The notes under the pieces were generated by a model. It was not told where the DNA came from. It ran no database searches and saw only the letters and a list, made by a program, of their open reading frames with translations. Below are positions 1-8,357 of a stretch of 32,520 bases of DNA, one piece after another. The DNA is from Bacteroidota bacterium (GTDB taxonomy: Bacteria > Bacteroidota > Bacteroidia > Cytophagales > Cyclobacteriaceae): contig JAJRQT010000187.1 in assembly GCA_024280115.1 (NCBI GenBank), positions 1-32,520 on the forward strand. The letters run 5' to 3'. The position numbers were made by a program, and so were the translations under genes. Position 1 is the stretch's first letter; each line of letters begins with the position of its first letter.

Positions 1-2
1 GA

Positions 3-132
3 GGGTCAGCATGCTCCGGTGGCATTACTGATTTTCAAAACCAGGGGGTCAACATGTGCCGGATTGGCAAGAGCTAATTCGCTCAAAAACAACCGCCTTT
101 TGTCCGGATTTCAGGGGGTCAGCTTAATCCGG
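3..132. repeat. Multiple terminal repeats of an IS21-like element (end or relic)
   Basis: Three direct copies of the pattern GGGTCAnnnTnnnCCGG lie at 3-19, 46-62 and 116-132. Several spaced copies of a short repeat near each end are typical of IS21-family elements, whose transposase (IstA) binds them. The istA/istB genes would lie to the left, outside the window, so either the right end of a complete element or a relic is possible. No target-site duplication can be judged from one end. The family call rests on pattern recall. Confidence 0.5.
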
Positions 133-320
133 ATTATCCAATTCGTAGCCAAATTTAGAAAACGCCATTATACAAGACATTTAAATTCAAATTGCTGCTT
201 AATTTATATTAATTATAATTCAGTTATCACCTTTGATATATGGAAAAAGGAAATTAGACAGCATGTAAAAATCAATAAATCACCCTACACAAATCCCTAC
301 ACAATTAATGTTTAGGCAAT
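133..320. other. AT-rich stretch without a convincing gene
   Basis: Between the IS21-like repeats and the terminator I see no supportable gene. The only long open frame runs straight through the repeats and encodes a low-quality peptide. The right part contains two copies of TCCCTACAC or close variants (about 280-303), of unknown meaning. Confidence 0.4.
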
Positions 321-355
321 AAAAAACCCTCACAGAACTAACTGAGAGGTTTTTT
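321..355. terminator. Bidirectional hairpin terminator
   Basis: An A6-CC arm at 321-328 and a GG-T6 arm at 348-355 pair, with inner C/T-rich and A/G-rich bases extending the stem imperfectly. The A-run on the left and T-run on the right would let it stop transcription in either direction. It sits just before the truncated metallopeptidase reading frame, so a junction between two unrelated DNA pieces probably lies at about 355-362. Confidence 0.65.
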
Positions 356-361
356 AGCAGT

Positions 362-556
362 CTGGACGAGAACCAACATATCTGGTTAGACTTTGAACTG
401 GTTAAGAAGCCAATAGAATGCAGTAAATATATCGTAGTGCACGAACTGCTTCACTTCTTAGAGTGCAAACACAACTACCGTTTTATTAGTTATATGGATA
501 AATTTATGCCCAAGTGGAGGTTTTACCGTATGGATATGGAATCTGTTACCTTTTAG
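362..556 (+). pseudogene. 3' fragment of a YgjP-like (DUF45/M48) zinc metallopeptidase
   Basis: The plus-strand frame from 362 to the TAG at 554-556 encodes 64 residues with no start codon. It contains VVHELLHFLE (the HExxH zinc site), then a KHNYRF segment and KFMPKW, the order seen at the C-terminus of YgjP-type metallopeptidases. Full proteins are about 230 residues, so about 70% is missing and the remains begin right after a terminator. Genes of this family often follow hsdR in type I restriction-modification loci, so the fragment may be the last trace of such a locus; that is inference. The family call is firm because the zinc motif and tail agree. It is probably not expressed. Confidence 0.75.
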
Positions 557-582
557 TCATTTGGATTGGAAGTATTAGTTGC

Positions 583-2117
583 TTACTCACCATCTGGATG
601 ATTTTCTTGCCACCTCGCAGTATTTTCTGCTTCCCATGCAATATCTTCATCTGTATCCAAATTCAAAGCACCTATTGAATCCAAGTAATCAAAATCATTA
701 AGTTTGTTAACTAATTCAAAGTCATACCTTTCATCAGGTTTTACAATATCTTTATCAAGAAGGTAAGAATCCAATTGCTTTTGCTTGTCTAAGTAATAAT
801 CAATTATTCGTTCGGAAGAATGACCAGTATATGGCATAATTTGTTCCTTAGTTTTACCATATTTAAAAATTAATGTACTGACAAAGGTATGTCTTGCATG
901 TCTGAATTTAATTTCTTTTGAAAGTGGAATAGGAGATGACCAAACCGCAGTAGAAGACCTTCCTCTATAACTCTTCTTTGTTATCGTTCTTTTAAATGGC
1001 ATGCCATCCGTGGCATGAGATTTAATGAAATCACCAAATTTTTCATCCGTGTCTATCTTATTTTCAAAGTAGCAAATAATATCTTTTAGTAAGTTTGTTA
1101 CATGCTTACCAGTATATAATGGTATATCATCATTTTGATACTTTTTAAAATATGCATCCAGTAATCCAGAGAACATCTGTTTTTTAGTTTTTAGCTGGTG
1201 GTATTGCCTAAAGTTATCTTTATAAAGTTTTTTTGTTACAATTTGACTAACGTCAGATATGCGTTGACCGCCAATTGCAAATGCCAGAAGAAATAATTTT
1301 TTCGCTGCCATCATTTGCTTAGATGGTATTTTATCATCAAAGTAGATTAAATCTAATTCAATAGGGTAAAGTGATTCAGGATTTACGATATTAAGCGTTC
1401 CAGAATAGGGGAAAGAATATTTTAAATCCGCATAATTCTTTTTCTTCACTGTACGGCAAAATGTCATAAATCGTCTCAACTTTTTTATTTGCTTGTAAAC
1501 TGTATCATGATTGAGATAGGTAAATCTGTCATTTATTGGACCTTCTTTAAACTGGTATCCTAATAGAAACAATGTGAAATCTTTAAGTAACTTCGAATCG
1601 AAGTCCTTCATTTTTAACCTGCTTTAAGTTTATTATTGTAATTATTCAAGTGAACTAAAAGTGCTTCTAAGTTCTTTAAATCGTTTTCAACAAAAGGGTC
1701 TTTAAGAAATTCTTCTTTATAAACAGTGATGAAATCTTCTTCGTAAAACGAGTCAATAATAAATTCTTTCTTTTCCTTAATTTCTTTGAAAGATTTACCC
1801 AATGTACCCTTTACAAGTGCAACATTTAATTTGTCAATTCCGACTTCTTCCAAGTTATCTAATGCAACATCAACTTTGGTCTTAAACGATTTAATCTTAC
1901 TGTTGATTTTTACTTTAGAACGGCTTATGCCATCCTTCAAAGAATATGATTTGGTTAACCAGTTACCATAATTATTTTCTTCAAAGTACTTAGGTTTTAC
2001 TTTGAGGTTTGGGATTGGTATAGGATATTGTTTTTGTTTATATTGAACCTTGATAACAACTTGGTCTTCGCCATTTGTATCTGTTTGTCTTTTTAGCCTC
2101 ACCAATGTATTACTCAT
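583..2117 (-). pseudogene. Tyrosine recombinase (phage-type integrase), frameshifted
   Basis: Two minus-strand frames make one integrase of about 510 residues. The first (ATG at 2117, stop at 1614-1616) holds the Arm-binding N-terminus. The second (583-1611) holds the core-binding and catalytic domains. They are offset by one base: adding one T at the GGTT-AAAAA junction near 1612-1618 joins AG to LKMKDF without loss. In the second part, catalytic Arg is in GGQRISDV (R117), the box II Arg in RHARHTF (R240), His in TGHSS (H264) and the Tyr is Y273, nine residues after that His. The usual HxxR first His is replaced by Arg, with a His beside it. A TTG 30 bases upstream could extend the start. 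It would have moved the surrounding island. It is dead unless the one-base loss is a sequencing error. Confidence 0.8.
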
Positions 2118-2250
2118 ATCAATAGGAACGTTATTAGGTACGTCCAATATCGCTATTTAAAGCGAATAAAGCAAGGTTAATATTTAAAAAAGTGCATTTA
2201 ATGGTATAAATCGACATTTGTTAGAGTTCTGAAGGGGGCTCTTGATAATC

Positions 2251-2287
2251 AAGCACTTACGAAGTAAAATTTGTAAGTGCTTTTTTG
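2251..2287 (+). terminator. Strong rho-independent terminator
   Basis: A perfect 10-bp stem, AAGCACTTAC at 2251-2260 with GTAAGTGCTT at 2273-2282, has a 12-base loop and runs into a T-tract. It faces right. No intact plus-strand gene lies to its left, because the integrase is on the other strand, so it is probably left over from a gene lost when the mobile DNA entered. Confidence 0.8.
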
Positions 2288-3060
2288 TTGGGGTAAACAA
2301 AAGTGTAAACGAAGAGTCTTTTAATTCCATTCTTTTCTACCTATAAGATGATCAACTCAGACTTGTCGGGCAATATATATCGGCGCATTTAACGCCAAGC
2401 TAAATAATAATAGATTGCTCCTATATATCAATTATAGACGATATGCTCCTGAAAATAATCCATGTAATTGATAATGTAAAGATCAATATCTTCCGAAGCT
2501 ACCACTCACTTGGTGAGGGAAAGACCGGAGTACACCATAAAAAAGTTTAACAACGAAGAACTGTCAAGCCCTATTATGTGAAATTTGCTACCTAAACATA
2601 ACCAAATTACCACATCAGTGCATTGTTAATGACTATCACTCACTTTGGAACGTGTATTCACAGACCTATATTTAAGGATGGCTATAAGGTATGTGTGTCA
2701 CAGACCATGGAATATAAAACTTCTTCAAGATGGGTGACTATTTCTACAATCAGCCATTAAAGATAACCTGGTTAAACCAAGACCTATGTTTTTTGCGAGA
2801 TCATATTCGGTGTTTTTTCTTAAATCCGGTGTTATGATCCTGCAAACCTTTGATATATTCAATTACCGTGTCACAAGGCTTGTCTTTTATTTCATTTAAA
2901 AAGTAAAAAGACGATTTCATAACGACTTTTGGTCAAAGGACATAGCATACGGATTCTGGATTTACATTAATTTTGAGATATGCCATATTGGTGAAGTTGG
3001 CTATAGACCGGGTAGCCTCGACTTACCAATTGCAATAAATCGAGATCTAAAAAATTGTTG
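2288..3060. other. Gene-poor stretch with two short coding scraps
   Basis: No full gene is visible. Two plus-strand frames have protein-like composition but no family I can name. One is a 43-residue ORF from ATG 2629 to TAA 2760, containing VSQTMEYKTSSRWVTIS. The other is a 53-codon open stretch from 2900 to TGA 3061, containing GFWIYINFEICHIGEVGY. They are in different frames and could be remains of one decayed gene upstream of the nuclease-like gene. Confidence 0.3.
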
Positions 3061-3081
3061 AACCCTTTAAATTATAATGTT

Positions 3082-4053
3082 ATGGTACCGCATGACCCAC
3101 CTGATGATTCTAATTTTCTTTTCAAGACATCAACTGAGAAAAGAAGATTGACATACCACTTTACAAAACGTGTTGTTCCCAAAAAACAGCATGACAAACT
3201 ACTAGTCGCCACCTGGAATCTCACGAATTTTGGTTTGCAAAAAAGAACTTCTGAACATTTAAAAATTATGGCACATGTATTGAGCCGCTTCGATGTCGTG
3301 GCTGTACAGGAAGTCGCCGATAATCTGACACAATTTGAAGAATTGGTGAGCTATATGGATGGGAATTATAAAGCTATATTTTCTGATATAGCGGGTAATT
3401 ACGAGCGTTTAGGTTATGTATATAATGCTACGAAATTAAAGAAAAGAGGTCTCATTGCTGAGCTGGCGATGCGTTCAAACGAACGGAAAAGAATAACCAT
3501 TGAGGTGGGAGAGGAAAAAGAAGAAATGGATTTTGAAGGATTTAACAGGAATCCCTATATGGCAACTTTTATAGCCGGATCTTTTGAGTTTACACTCGTA
3601 AATGTTCATCTCTACTGGTCAGACACGAGAATGCGGCTCCTGGAAGCAAAAGCACTTTCTACATGGGCTAAAAAACGAAACTCTAAACCGGTAACACATC
3701 CTCCCTCAAAGGATATCATGCTTATTGGCGATTTCAATATCCCGAGTTTAAAAGACACAGACAAATATTATCGGGAGATAAAAGCCAACGGTTTGCAGGC
3801 CCCTATTCACGACACGGAGTACATTGGAAGCAATTTGGCAGGAGACAAAAGTTATGACCAAATCTTTTTCTTTCCACGGCATACAAGTGATGAATTTGAT
3901 GAAGGAAAGATAGGTGTTTTTGATTTTGACAATGCACTTTTCAAGGAACTATGGAAAAATGATCAATCGCACAATAAACAAGAATTCTTTAAATACATCC
4001 GGTATTTTATTGCGGATCACCGTCCGCTTTGGGCACAATTTGATATAGGATAA
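3082..4053 (+). CDS. Endonuclease/exonuclease/phosphatase (EEP) family protein
   Basis: This encodes about 323 residues with the EEP (DNase I-like) fold, which hydrolyses phosphodiester or phosphate-ester bonds using a divalent metal. Visible motifs in order are ATWNLTNFG (metal/phosphate Asn), VVAVQEV (metal-binding Glu), NVHLYW (His), IGDFNIP (Asp and Asn), KSYDQIFF and ADHRPLW (the terminal Asp-His pair). All catalytic positions are present, so it should be active. No signal peptide or membrane segment is seen, so it is probably cytoplasmic. I take ATG 3082; a TTG at 3055 would add nine residues but overlaps the stop of an upstream scrap. The nearest relatives I recall are uncharacterised proteins with a similar N-terminal extension. 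Substrate unknown; its position in an accessory region fits, but does not prove, a nucleic-acid target. Confidence 0.85.
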   Translation: MVPHDPPDDSNFLFKTSTEKRRLTYHFTKRVVPKKQHDKLLVATWNLTNFGLQKRTSEHLKIMAHVLSRFDVVAVQEVADNLTQFEELVSYMDGNYKAIFSDIAGNYERLGYVYNATKLKKRGLIAELAMRSNERKRITIEVGEEKEEMDFEGFNRNPYMATFIAGSFEFTLVNVHLYWSDTRMRLLEAKALSTWAKKRNSKPVTHPPSKDIMLIGDFNIPSLKDTDKYYREIKANGLQAPIHDTEYIGSNLAGDKSYDQIFFFPRHTSDEFDEGKIGVFDFDNALFKELWKNDQSHNKQEFFKYIRYFIADHRPLWAQFDIG

Positions 4054-4475
4054 TTATGGTATTGTTTATTTGTCACAAAGGCCCAAGGCAGCAATGTTGA
4101 GAGCTTTTTTGTGATTGATCGGGCGGGTGTTTAATATCCTGATGATACAAATTTGTGATGGCAGGGAACTACTATTATTGCAACTCCATACTCACCCCTC
4201 GGTCCCCTAAAGGGGATGTGCCTATCTCTCATGGCGTTGGAATTTCCCGTTGAACCTCCTTAGAGTTATCCGCAGGAAACTCTGAGGCTCGAATATGAGT
4301 AGGGTTATTTACCCCAAGATATAGCCTAAACGTAATTACTTTTCCTCCTCACTGAAAAAAACTTTGAATCCCAGGGTGACCTTTCCAACTTTCTGTCATA
4401 AAGAGTAAACTTTTTAAACTACAACCTGTGTTTTTTACGGGATTCAATCCCGAATTTTTTATCTAAACTGAAGTT
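4054..4475. other. Intergenic region with small hairpins
   Basis: No gene is supported here. A stem at 4258-4267 with 4278-4287 (CCTTAGAGTT with AACTCTGAGG, one mismatch) and a CCCC/GGGG hairpin near 4204-4215 are present. The second lies in the kind of GC-rich spacer common between Bacteroidota genes. Neither has a T-tract, so neither looks like a good terminator. Confidence 0.4.
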
Positions 4476-4787
4476 ATGGTCATGTACATCATCAAAACAT
4501 TCATTGCCGCTTATGCTAAAATGGCGCTCACGCAGGCTAAATTCATTCCCCGTCTCAATAAAATGGTTGCCACGTATGCTGGAATCATATCGGGCCTATG
4601 TGAAATCATTCCCGATCAAGCGGAAATCATCCTCAACCATGAAAAAATGACGGCCGACCACGCTGAAATCATTTTCAACCACCTAAAAATCATTCCCGAC
4701 CTTGTAAAAATCACTTCCGACGGGTCGGATGCGGGAACAATTAAACCGGCGGAATTATTTAATTTTTTTATAACTAAACTTTTATGA
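4476..4787 (+). CDS. Small heptad-repeat protein, function unknown
   Basis: A 103-residue ORF whose middle (about residues 14-83) is ten consecutive seven-residue units close to A-(E/K)-I-I-P-D-H, for example AEIILNH, AEIIFNH and LKIIPDL. Ile/Met/Leu sit at fixed places in each heptad, so an amphipathic helix or short coiled coil is likely, though the frequent Pro would bend it. There is no signal peptide. The stop is 3 bases before the ATG of the next gene, so the two are probably translated together. Repeat units keep the seven-residue frame throughout, which supports real translation. No enzyme motif is seen. Similar repeat ORFs next to the same neighbour are something I recall from other Bacteroidota, not something shown here. 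Confidence 0.55.
   Translation: MVMYIIKTFIAAYAKMALTQAKFIPRLNKMVATYAGIISGLCEIIPDQAEIILNHEKMTADHAEIIFNHLKIIPDLVKITSDGSDAGTIKPAELFNFFITKLL
4515..4724 (+). repeat. Ten tandem 21-bp repeats inside the small ORF
   Basis: Ten units of exactly 21 bases fill this stretch. The consensus is close to GCGGAAATCATTCCCGACCA plus one base. Units in the middle and end are most alike; the first three have drifted. The exact multiple of three keeps the reading frame, so gain or loss of units would change protein length without breaking it. Confidence 0.75.
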
Positions 4788-4790
4788 AGT

Positions 4791-5441
4791 ATGAGAAATC
4801 AATCGATTGACAGCAAATTACTTTTCGCACAAAATGCAATCAGTAATGCCCAAACCAACGCAGAGATCAAAGCTGCATTAGCAGCATTTGGTTATGACGA
4901 CGCGAAAATGCAGGCTGGAGAAGCACTGTACGCCAGGGCGGCTGAATTACAGATCAAACAAGTAAAGGAATACGGTGAACAATTTGCCGCAACCGATGCG
5001 CTGAACGTGGCCAAGGCCACCATCAACAAAACCTATATGGTGCATTTGAAAATAGCCCGGATCGCCTTGCACGGAGACCGGGGAGCAGCGGAAAGTCTGC
5101 AGCTCAGTGGCAGAAGGAAGGAAACCCTCTCCGGCTGGCTCAAACAAGCGAAAGCGCTATATACCAATGCACTGAATTCTCCGGCAGTCCTGGAGGCCCT
5201 GTTGCAATTTGGGATTGCTAAAAAGGAACTATCAAATGGCCAGGCCCAGGTACTCAATGTGGAAGCCAAACTCAATGCCCAGCTGAAAGAAAAGGGCGAA
5301 GCCCAGTCAGCTACCCAACTGCGCGATGAGGCCTTTGATGAGCTGCAGGACTGGATGAGTGATTTTATTGCCATTGCGCGGATAGCCCTGGAAGACCAAT
5401 CGCAGTACCTGGAAATGCTTGGTATTGTGGAGCCATCTTGA
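4791..5441 (+). CDS. All-helical, internally duplicated protein of unknown function
   Basis: This encodes 216 residues, rich in Ala, Leu, Glu, Lys and Gln, predicted by eye to be almost wholly helical and soluble, with no signal peptide. It is an internal duplication. The N-half (about 26-105) has AALAAFGYDD, KEYGEQFAATDA and LKIARIAL in order; the C-half (about 130-213) has EALLQFGIAK, KEKGEAQSATQL and IAIARIAL at the same spacing. Each half therefore looks like one helical-bundle repeat. I recognise it as a recurrent hypothetical protein of Bacteroidota but know no function. It follows the heptad-repeat ORF by 3 bases, suggesting co-translation. Its GC content is much higher than its right-hand neighbour (35 of 60 bases at 5041-5100 against 14 of 60 at 6241-6300). 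A hairpin terminator follows 90 bases downstream. Confidence 0.8.
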   Translation: MRNQSIDSKLLFAQNAISNAQTNAEIKAALAAFGYDDAKMQAGEALYARAAELQIKQVKEYGEQFAATDALNVAKATINKTYMVHLKIARIALHGDRGAAESLQLSGRRKETLSGWLKQAKALYTNALNSPAVLEALLQFGIAKKELSNGQAQVLNVEAKLNAQLKEKGEAQSATQLRDEAFDELQDWMSDFIAIARIALEDQSQYLEMLGIVEPS

Positions 5442-5531
5442 CAAGGGGCTTTTCTCCTGGCAAGGAGATTAATAATATGCTACAATTAATGAATTATATG
5501 GCGACATAACATATAATTTAAAATGTTGAAC

Positions 5532-5574
5532 AAAAAAACGTGCCCGGGGGATAAAAACTTGGGTGCGTTTTTTT
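5532..5574. terminator. Hairpin terminator after the helical-protein unit
   Basis: Arms at 5532-5545 (A7-CG-TG-CCC) and 5561-5574 (GGG-TG-CG-T7) pair over 14 positions, two of them G-U, around a 15-base loop. The A7/T7 ends make it usable in both directions. It closes the 4476-5441 transcription unit and separates it from the AT-rich ATPase unit. Confidence 0.75.
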
Positions 5575-5873
5575 ATGCATAAAGTACATTTCGAAAAAGT
5601 GTAAATGGATTCTGATAAAACTTGAAAGAATATAGTATAAAGGATTTCAAGATAATTGTCCTATCAATGGGTGACTTCTGTTAAATTTTTACATAGATTC
5701 ATGGGGCGTTTATTTTTTGGAGACAACCTGCCAAAATTAACATAGATTTTTTTAATGAGAAATAACATTAATATTTATTATTAAAATTACTTCATAGAAC
5801 AAAAAAAAATTACTTAGGATATTGAACGAACAATAATGGTTTTGGAGTATGACTAAAAAATAATGAGAAAATT
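5575..5873. other. AT-rich leader of the ATPase unit
   Basis: About 300 bases, very AT-rich from 5740 on, with no ORF of note. It must contain the promoter of the ATPase gene, but I cannot pick a match to TTTG-N20-TAnnTTTG with confidence. Confidence 0.4.
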
Positions 5874-7505
5874 ATGAGATTTGATCGTAATATTGATATA
5901 GGTAGTCTTGAAGCTGAGGATGATGAATTTTTATTAAATTCTTTCGTTTCAAAACCAGACTATGATGCTCTGCAAAATACATCAAACCAAAAATGTATTA
6001 TACTTGGTAGAACGGGCATGGGTAAATCTGCCTTGATTAGAAAATTAGTTAGATCCAAAGATAATGTAACTAGGATTAAACCAGAAGAGATGTCTCTTCG
6101 ATTTTTAAGTAACTCCGATATCTTGGATTATTTTAGACGATTAGGTATAAGCCTTGATTTGTTTTATAAAGTATTGTGGAAGCATGTTTTTATTGTAGAA
6201 ATCCTTAAACTTTTTTATGGTGAGGATAAAGTTAAAACTGGAAATAAGTTCCAATCTTTAATTGAGTCAGTTGATTTTAAAATCAATAAGAAAAAAAAGA
6301 ATGCAATTGAATACTTAAGAAAATGGCATGATAGATTTTGGGAGAATACTGAATATAGAGTAAAGGAAATTGAAGAAAAGTTAAGAAATTCCCTTAAATT
6401 ATCCTTAGGTGCAGATGCAAAGCTATATGAAGATTTTGTCAAAGCTAAGCTAGGGGCAGAAGCAGAAAGGATTATTGAAAAATCAAAAAAAACTGATGTT
6501 TTGCATAAGGCTCAAAATGTGGTAAATGATATTCAACTTACAGAAATTTCGACTATTTTAGATATTATTAAAAAGGATCTACTACCAAAAACTCAAAAAC
6601 AATTTTTTATTGTAATTGATGACTTAGATAAACATTGGGTGGATAAAAAAATTGTATTCGATTTGATAATAGCTTTAATTTTAAGCATTAAGGAATTAAA
6701 CAACTGTTTAAATGTAAAAATTGTTATTTCATTGAGATTAAATCTCCTTCAATTAGCCTTACAAAAAACAAATGCAAGGGGTTTCCAGAGGGAAAAATTT
6801 GATAATATGTTTTTGCATTTATATTGGAATGAAGAAGAATTAAAAAACCTTTTACAAAGACGTGTAAATACATTGTTTACGAACCATGGAGAAACTTCAC
6901 CGAACTTAGAAGAGCTATTACCGAAAGACCCTGGAAGAGGAGGAAAAACTGACGGTTTTACTTATATGCTTGAAAGATCGTTTTATCGACCTAGAGATAT
7001 AATTTCTTTTTTCAATAAGGCAATTAAGTATTCTAATGCGAGTTCAAAAATATCAAGAGAAGCTATAAATTTAGCCGAAAATGATTATTCTTTAGAAAGA
7101 ATTAATGCTATTGAAGATGAATGGAATGAGAACCATAACAATCTAAAACCTTATTTTGAAATACTTAGGAGTAAGCCGTTTAAGTTTAAAAAGGAAGAAA
7201 TTACTTACAAAGATATCAGGAAATTTTGTTATGCATTAAGGGAAAAAACAGCCAATGAAGATTTAAAATATCTACTCCACAACGGTTGGTATAGAGGAAA
7301 ACTTAACCGAAATAAAAAACATGTCTTAAATATTCTTTATAAAATTGGATGTATCGGAGTAAAACAATCTCCAGAATTAAGTCTAATGTATTCATTTCAT
7401 TATAATAACACTATAGATACATTTGATTTAAATCCTGAATACAATTACTATATCAATCCTGCATTTCATAAGACGTTAATAGTTAAAAAAGGAAAAAGGT
7501 TGTAG
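5874..7505 (+). CDS. P-loop ATPase of the Sll1717/KAP-like type
   Basis: This encodes 543 residues. The Walker A motif is GRTGMGKS (45-52) and the Walker B motif is FFIVIDDLDKHW (about 244-255, acidic D249, D250, D252). ISLRLN (R288) and YRPRDII (R372, R374) resemble the sensor arginines of STAND/KAP-like NTPases. Residues 100-220 are a Lys/Glu-rich helical insert between the Walker motifs. The C-terminal part (about 425-543) looks like a winged helix, with LYKIGCIGVK and a YYINPAFHKTL end, as I recall for the Sll1717 group. No membrane segment is seen. It should bind and hydrolyse ATP and switch an effector on sensing a trigger. The helical protein 75 bases downstream is the obvious partner. 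Its very low GC content beside a broken integrase suggests transfer. A defence role is inference. Confidence 0.8.
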   Translation: MRFDRNIDIGSLEAEDDEFLLNSFVSKPDYDALQNTSNQKCIILGRTGMGKSALIRKLVRSKDNVTRIKPEEMSLRFLSNSDILDYFRRLGISLDLFYKVLWKHVFIVEILKLFYGEDKVKTGNKFQSLIESVDFKINKKKKNAIEYLRKWHDRFWENTEYRVKEIEEKLRNSLKLSLGADAKLYEDFVKAKLGAEAERIIEKSKKTDVLHKAQNVVNDIQLTEISTILDIIKKDLLPKTQKQFFIVIDDLDKHWVDKKIVFDLIIALILSIKELNNCLNVKIVISLRLNLLQLALQKTNARGFQREKFDNMFLHLYWNEEELKNLLQRRVNTLFTNHGETSPNLEELLPKDPGRGGKTDGFTYMLERSFYRPRDIISFFNKAIKYSNASSKISREAINLAENDYSLERINAIEDEWNENHNNLKPYFEILRSKPFKFKKEEITYKDIRKFCYALREKTANEDLKYLLHNGWYRGKLNRNKKHVLNILYKIGCIGVKQSPELSLMYSFHYNNTIDTFDLNPEYNYYINPAFHKTLIVKKGKRL

Positions 7506-7580
7506 TACTCTCACTCTCTATGTTTTTTATCAAGGTTGTTAAGCTTAGTATTAAACGACTTCTTATAAAATAAAGGAATT

Positions 7581-8357
7581 ATGATAGACGATTATTTTTT
7601 TAAGAAAGAATCTACTCTGTTTTCATTATTGGGTGATTCAAAGTATGGATACACAGCTAAAGCATTGAAAAGATTTTATCTGAAAAATAATTCGTTATCC
7701 AATACCATTCAGGGTATTGATTACGAGAATGATCGTTATTCTTGCTTCCCATTGATTAGATGTCAAATTGAGCATTTTCTCGTTTCTTTTTATATCTGGC
7801 TTAGATTTAGAATTGATGAAAATGACGAAACTGCCAAAAGATATTATGAAGAATATTTAATCCAAGAATTTATAAAACGATCGAGATATACAAAGTCAAA
7901 TAATATTCCTTCGCGTTCAAGATATGTAAAGGCATTATTTATTGCAATTGACAAATTAAAATCGGAAGGTCGAATAAAAGATGAACAGTTAAAAGATTTT
8001 AATAAAATAGACAGACAGTTAAATGAAATTAAAAATGAATTCTCTGTACCCAAAATATCAGAGTTTTTAGATGAAAAATTACCAGAGGACATAACTCCAT
8101 TTTTAAAACCTAAAAGAGCCAAGCAATTGTTAGAAGATTATAATTATTTATCATCTTTTATACATGGAGGCCCCAGTTCAGACATAAGTTTATACGAATC
8201 AAATATTGAAGAAATGAAACTGAGCGCATTTGAATATAAGGATTGGAGTATAAACCTAATGTCCCTTCAAAGATTTTATATTATCTATTTTTTAGCTTAT
8301 GAAAATGACAACATAAAAACAGAAATGCAGGTAGAAATTGAAAAAATAAAAAGATAA
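7581..8357 (+). CDS. Helical partner of the ATPase, possibly DUF5677/HEPN-like
   Basis: This encodes 258 residues, mainly helical, basic and AT-rich like the ATPase gene before it on the same strand. I do not recognise the family with certainty. Two motifs stand out. LIRCQIEHF (R60 to H65) has the R-x4-H spacing of HEPN ribonucleases, and also the Arg-x3-Glu pair of DUF5677-like helical proteins. YNYLSSFIHGG (187-197) resembles the Tyr-x2-Leu-Ser-x3-His signature of the latter. There is no signal peptide. A run of Lys/Glu at the C-terminus and a charged middle helix (123-155) suggest protein or nucleic-acid contact. With the ATPase it would form a sensor/effector pair, in which this protein could be a nuclease or an adaptor. 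Function is not shown by the sequence. Confidence 0.6.
   Translation: MIDDYFFKKESTLFSLLGDSKYGYTAKALKRFYLKNNSLSNTIQGIDYENDRYSCFPLIRCQIEHFLVSFYIWLRFRIDENDETAKRYYEEYLIQEFIKRSRYTKSNNIPSRSRYVKALFIAIDKLKSEGRIKDEQLKDFNKIDRQLNEIKNEFSVPKISEFLDEKLPEDITPFLKPKRAKQLLEDYNYLSSFIHGGPSSDISLYESNIEEMKLSAFEYKDWSINLMSLQRFYIIYFLAYENDNIKTEMQVEIEKIKR

Noticed and set aside
19..315. 98-residue plus-strand ORF at the left edge
   Set aside because: It runs through the spaced IS21-like repeats and has no protein-like pattern.
1605..1625. Programmed frameshift in the integrase
   Set aside because: No slippery heptamer or downstream structure is seen at the junction; a simple one-base loss explains it better.
2225..2260. 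tRNA 3' end serving as integrase attachment site
   Set aside because: No cloverleaf, T-arm or CCA end could be built from the bases before the terminator.
4515..4724. CRISPR-like array
   Set aside because: Units are contiguous 21-mers without spacers and stay in reading frame; it is a coding tandem repeat.
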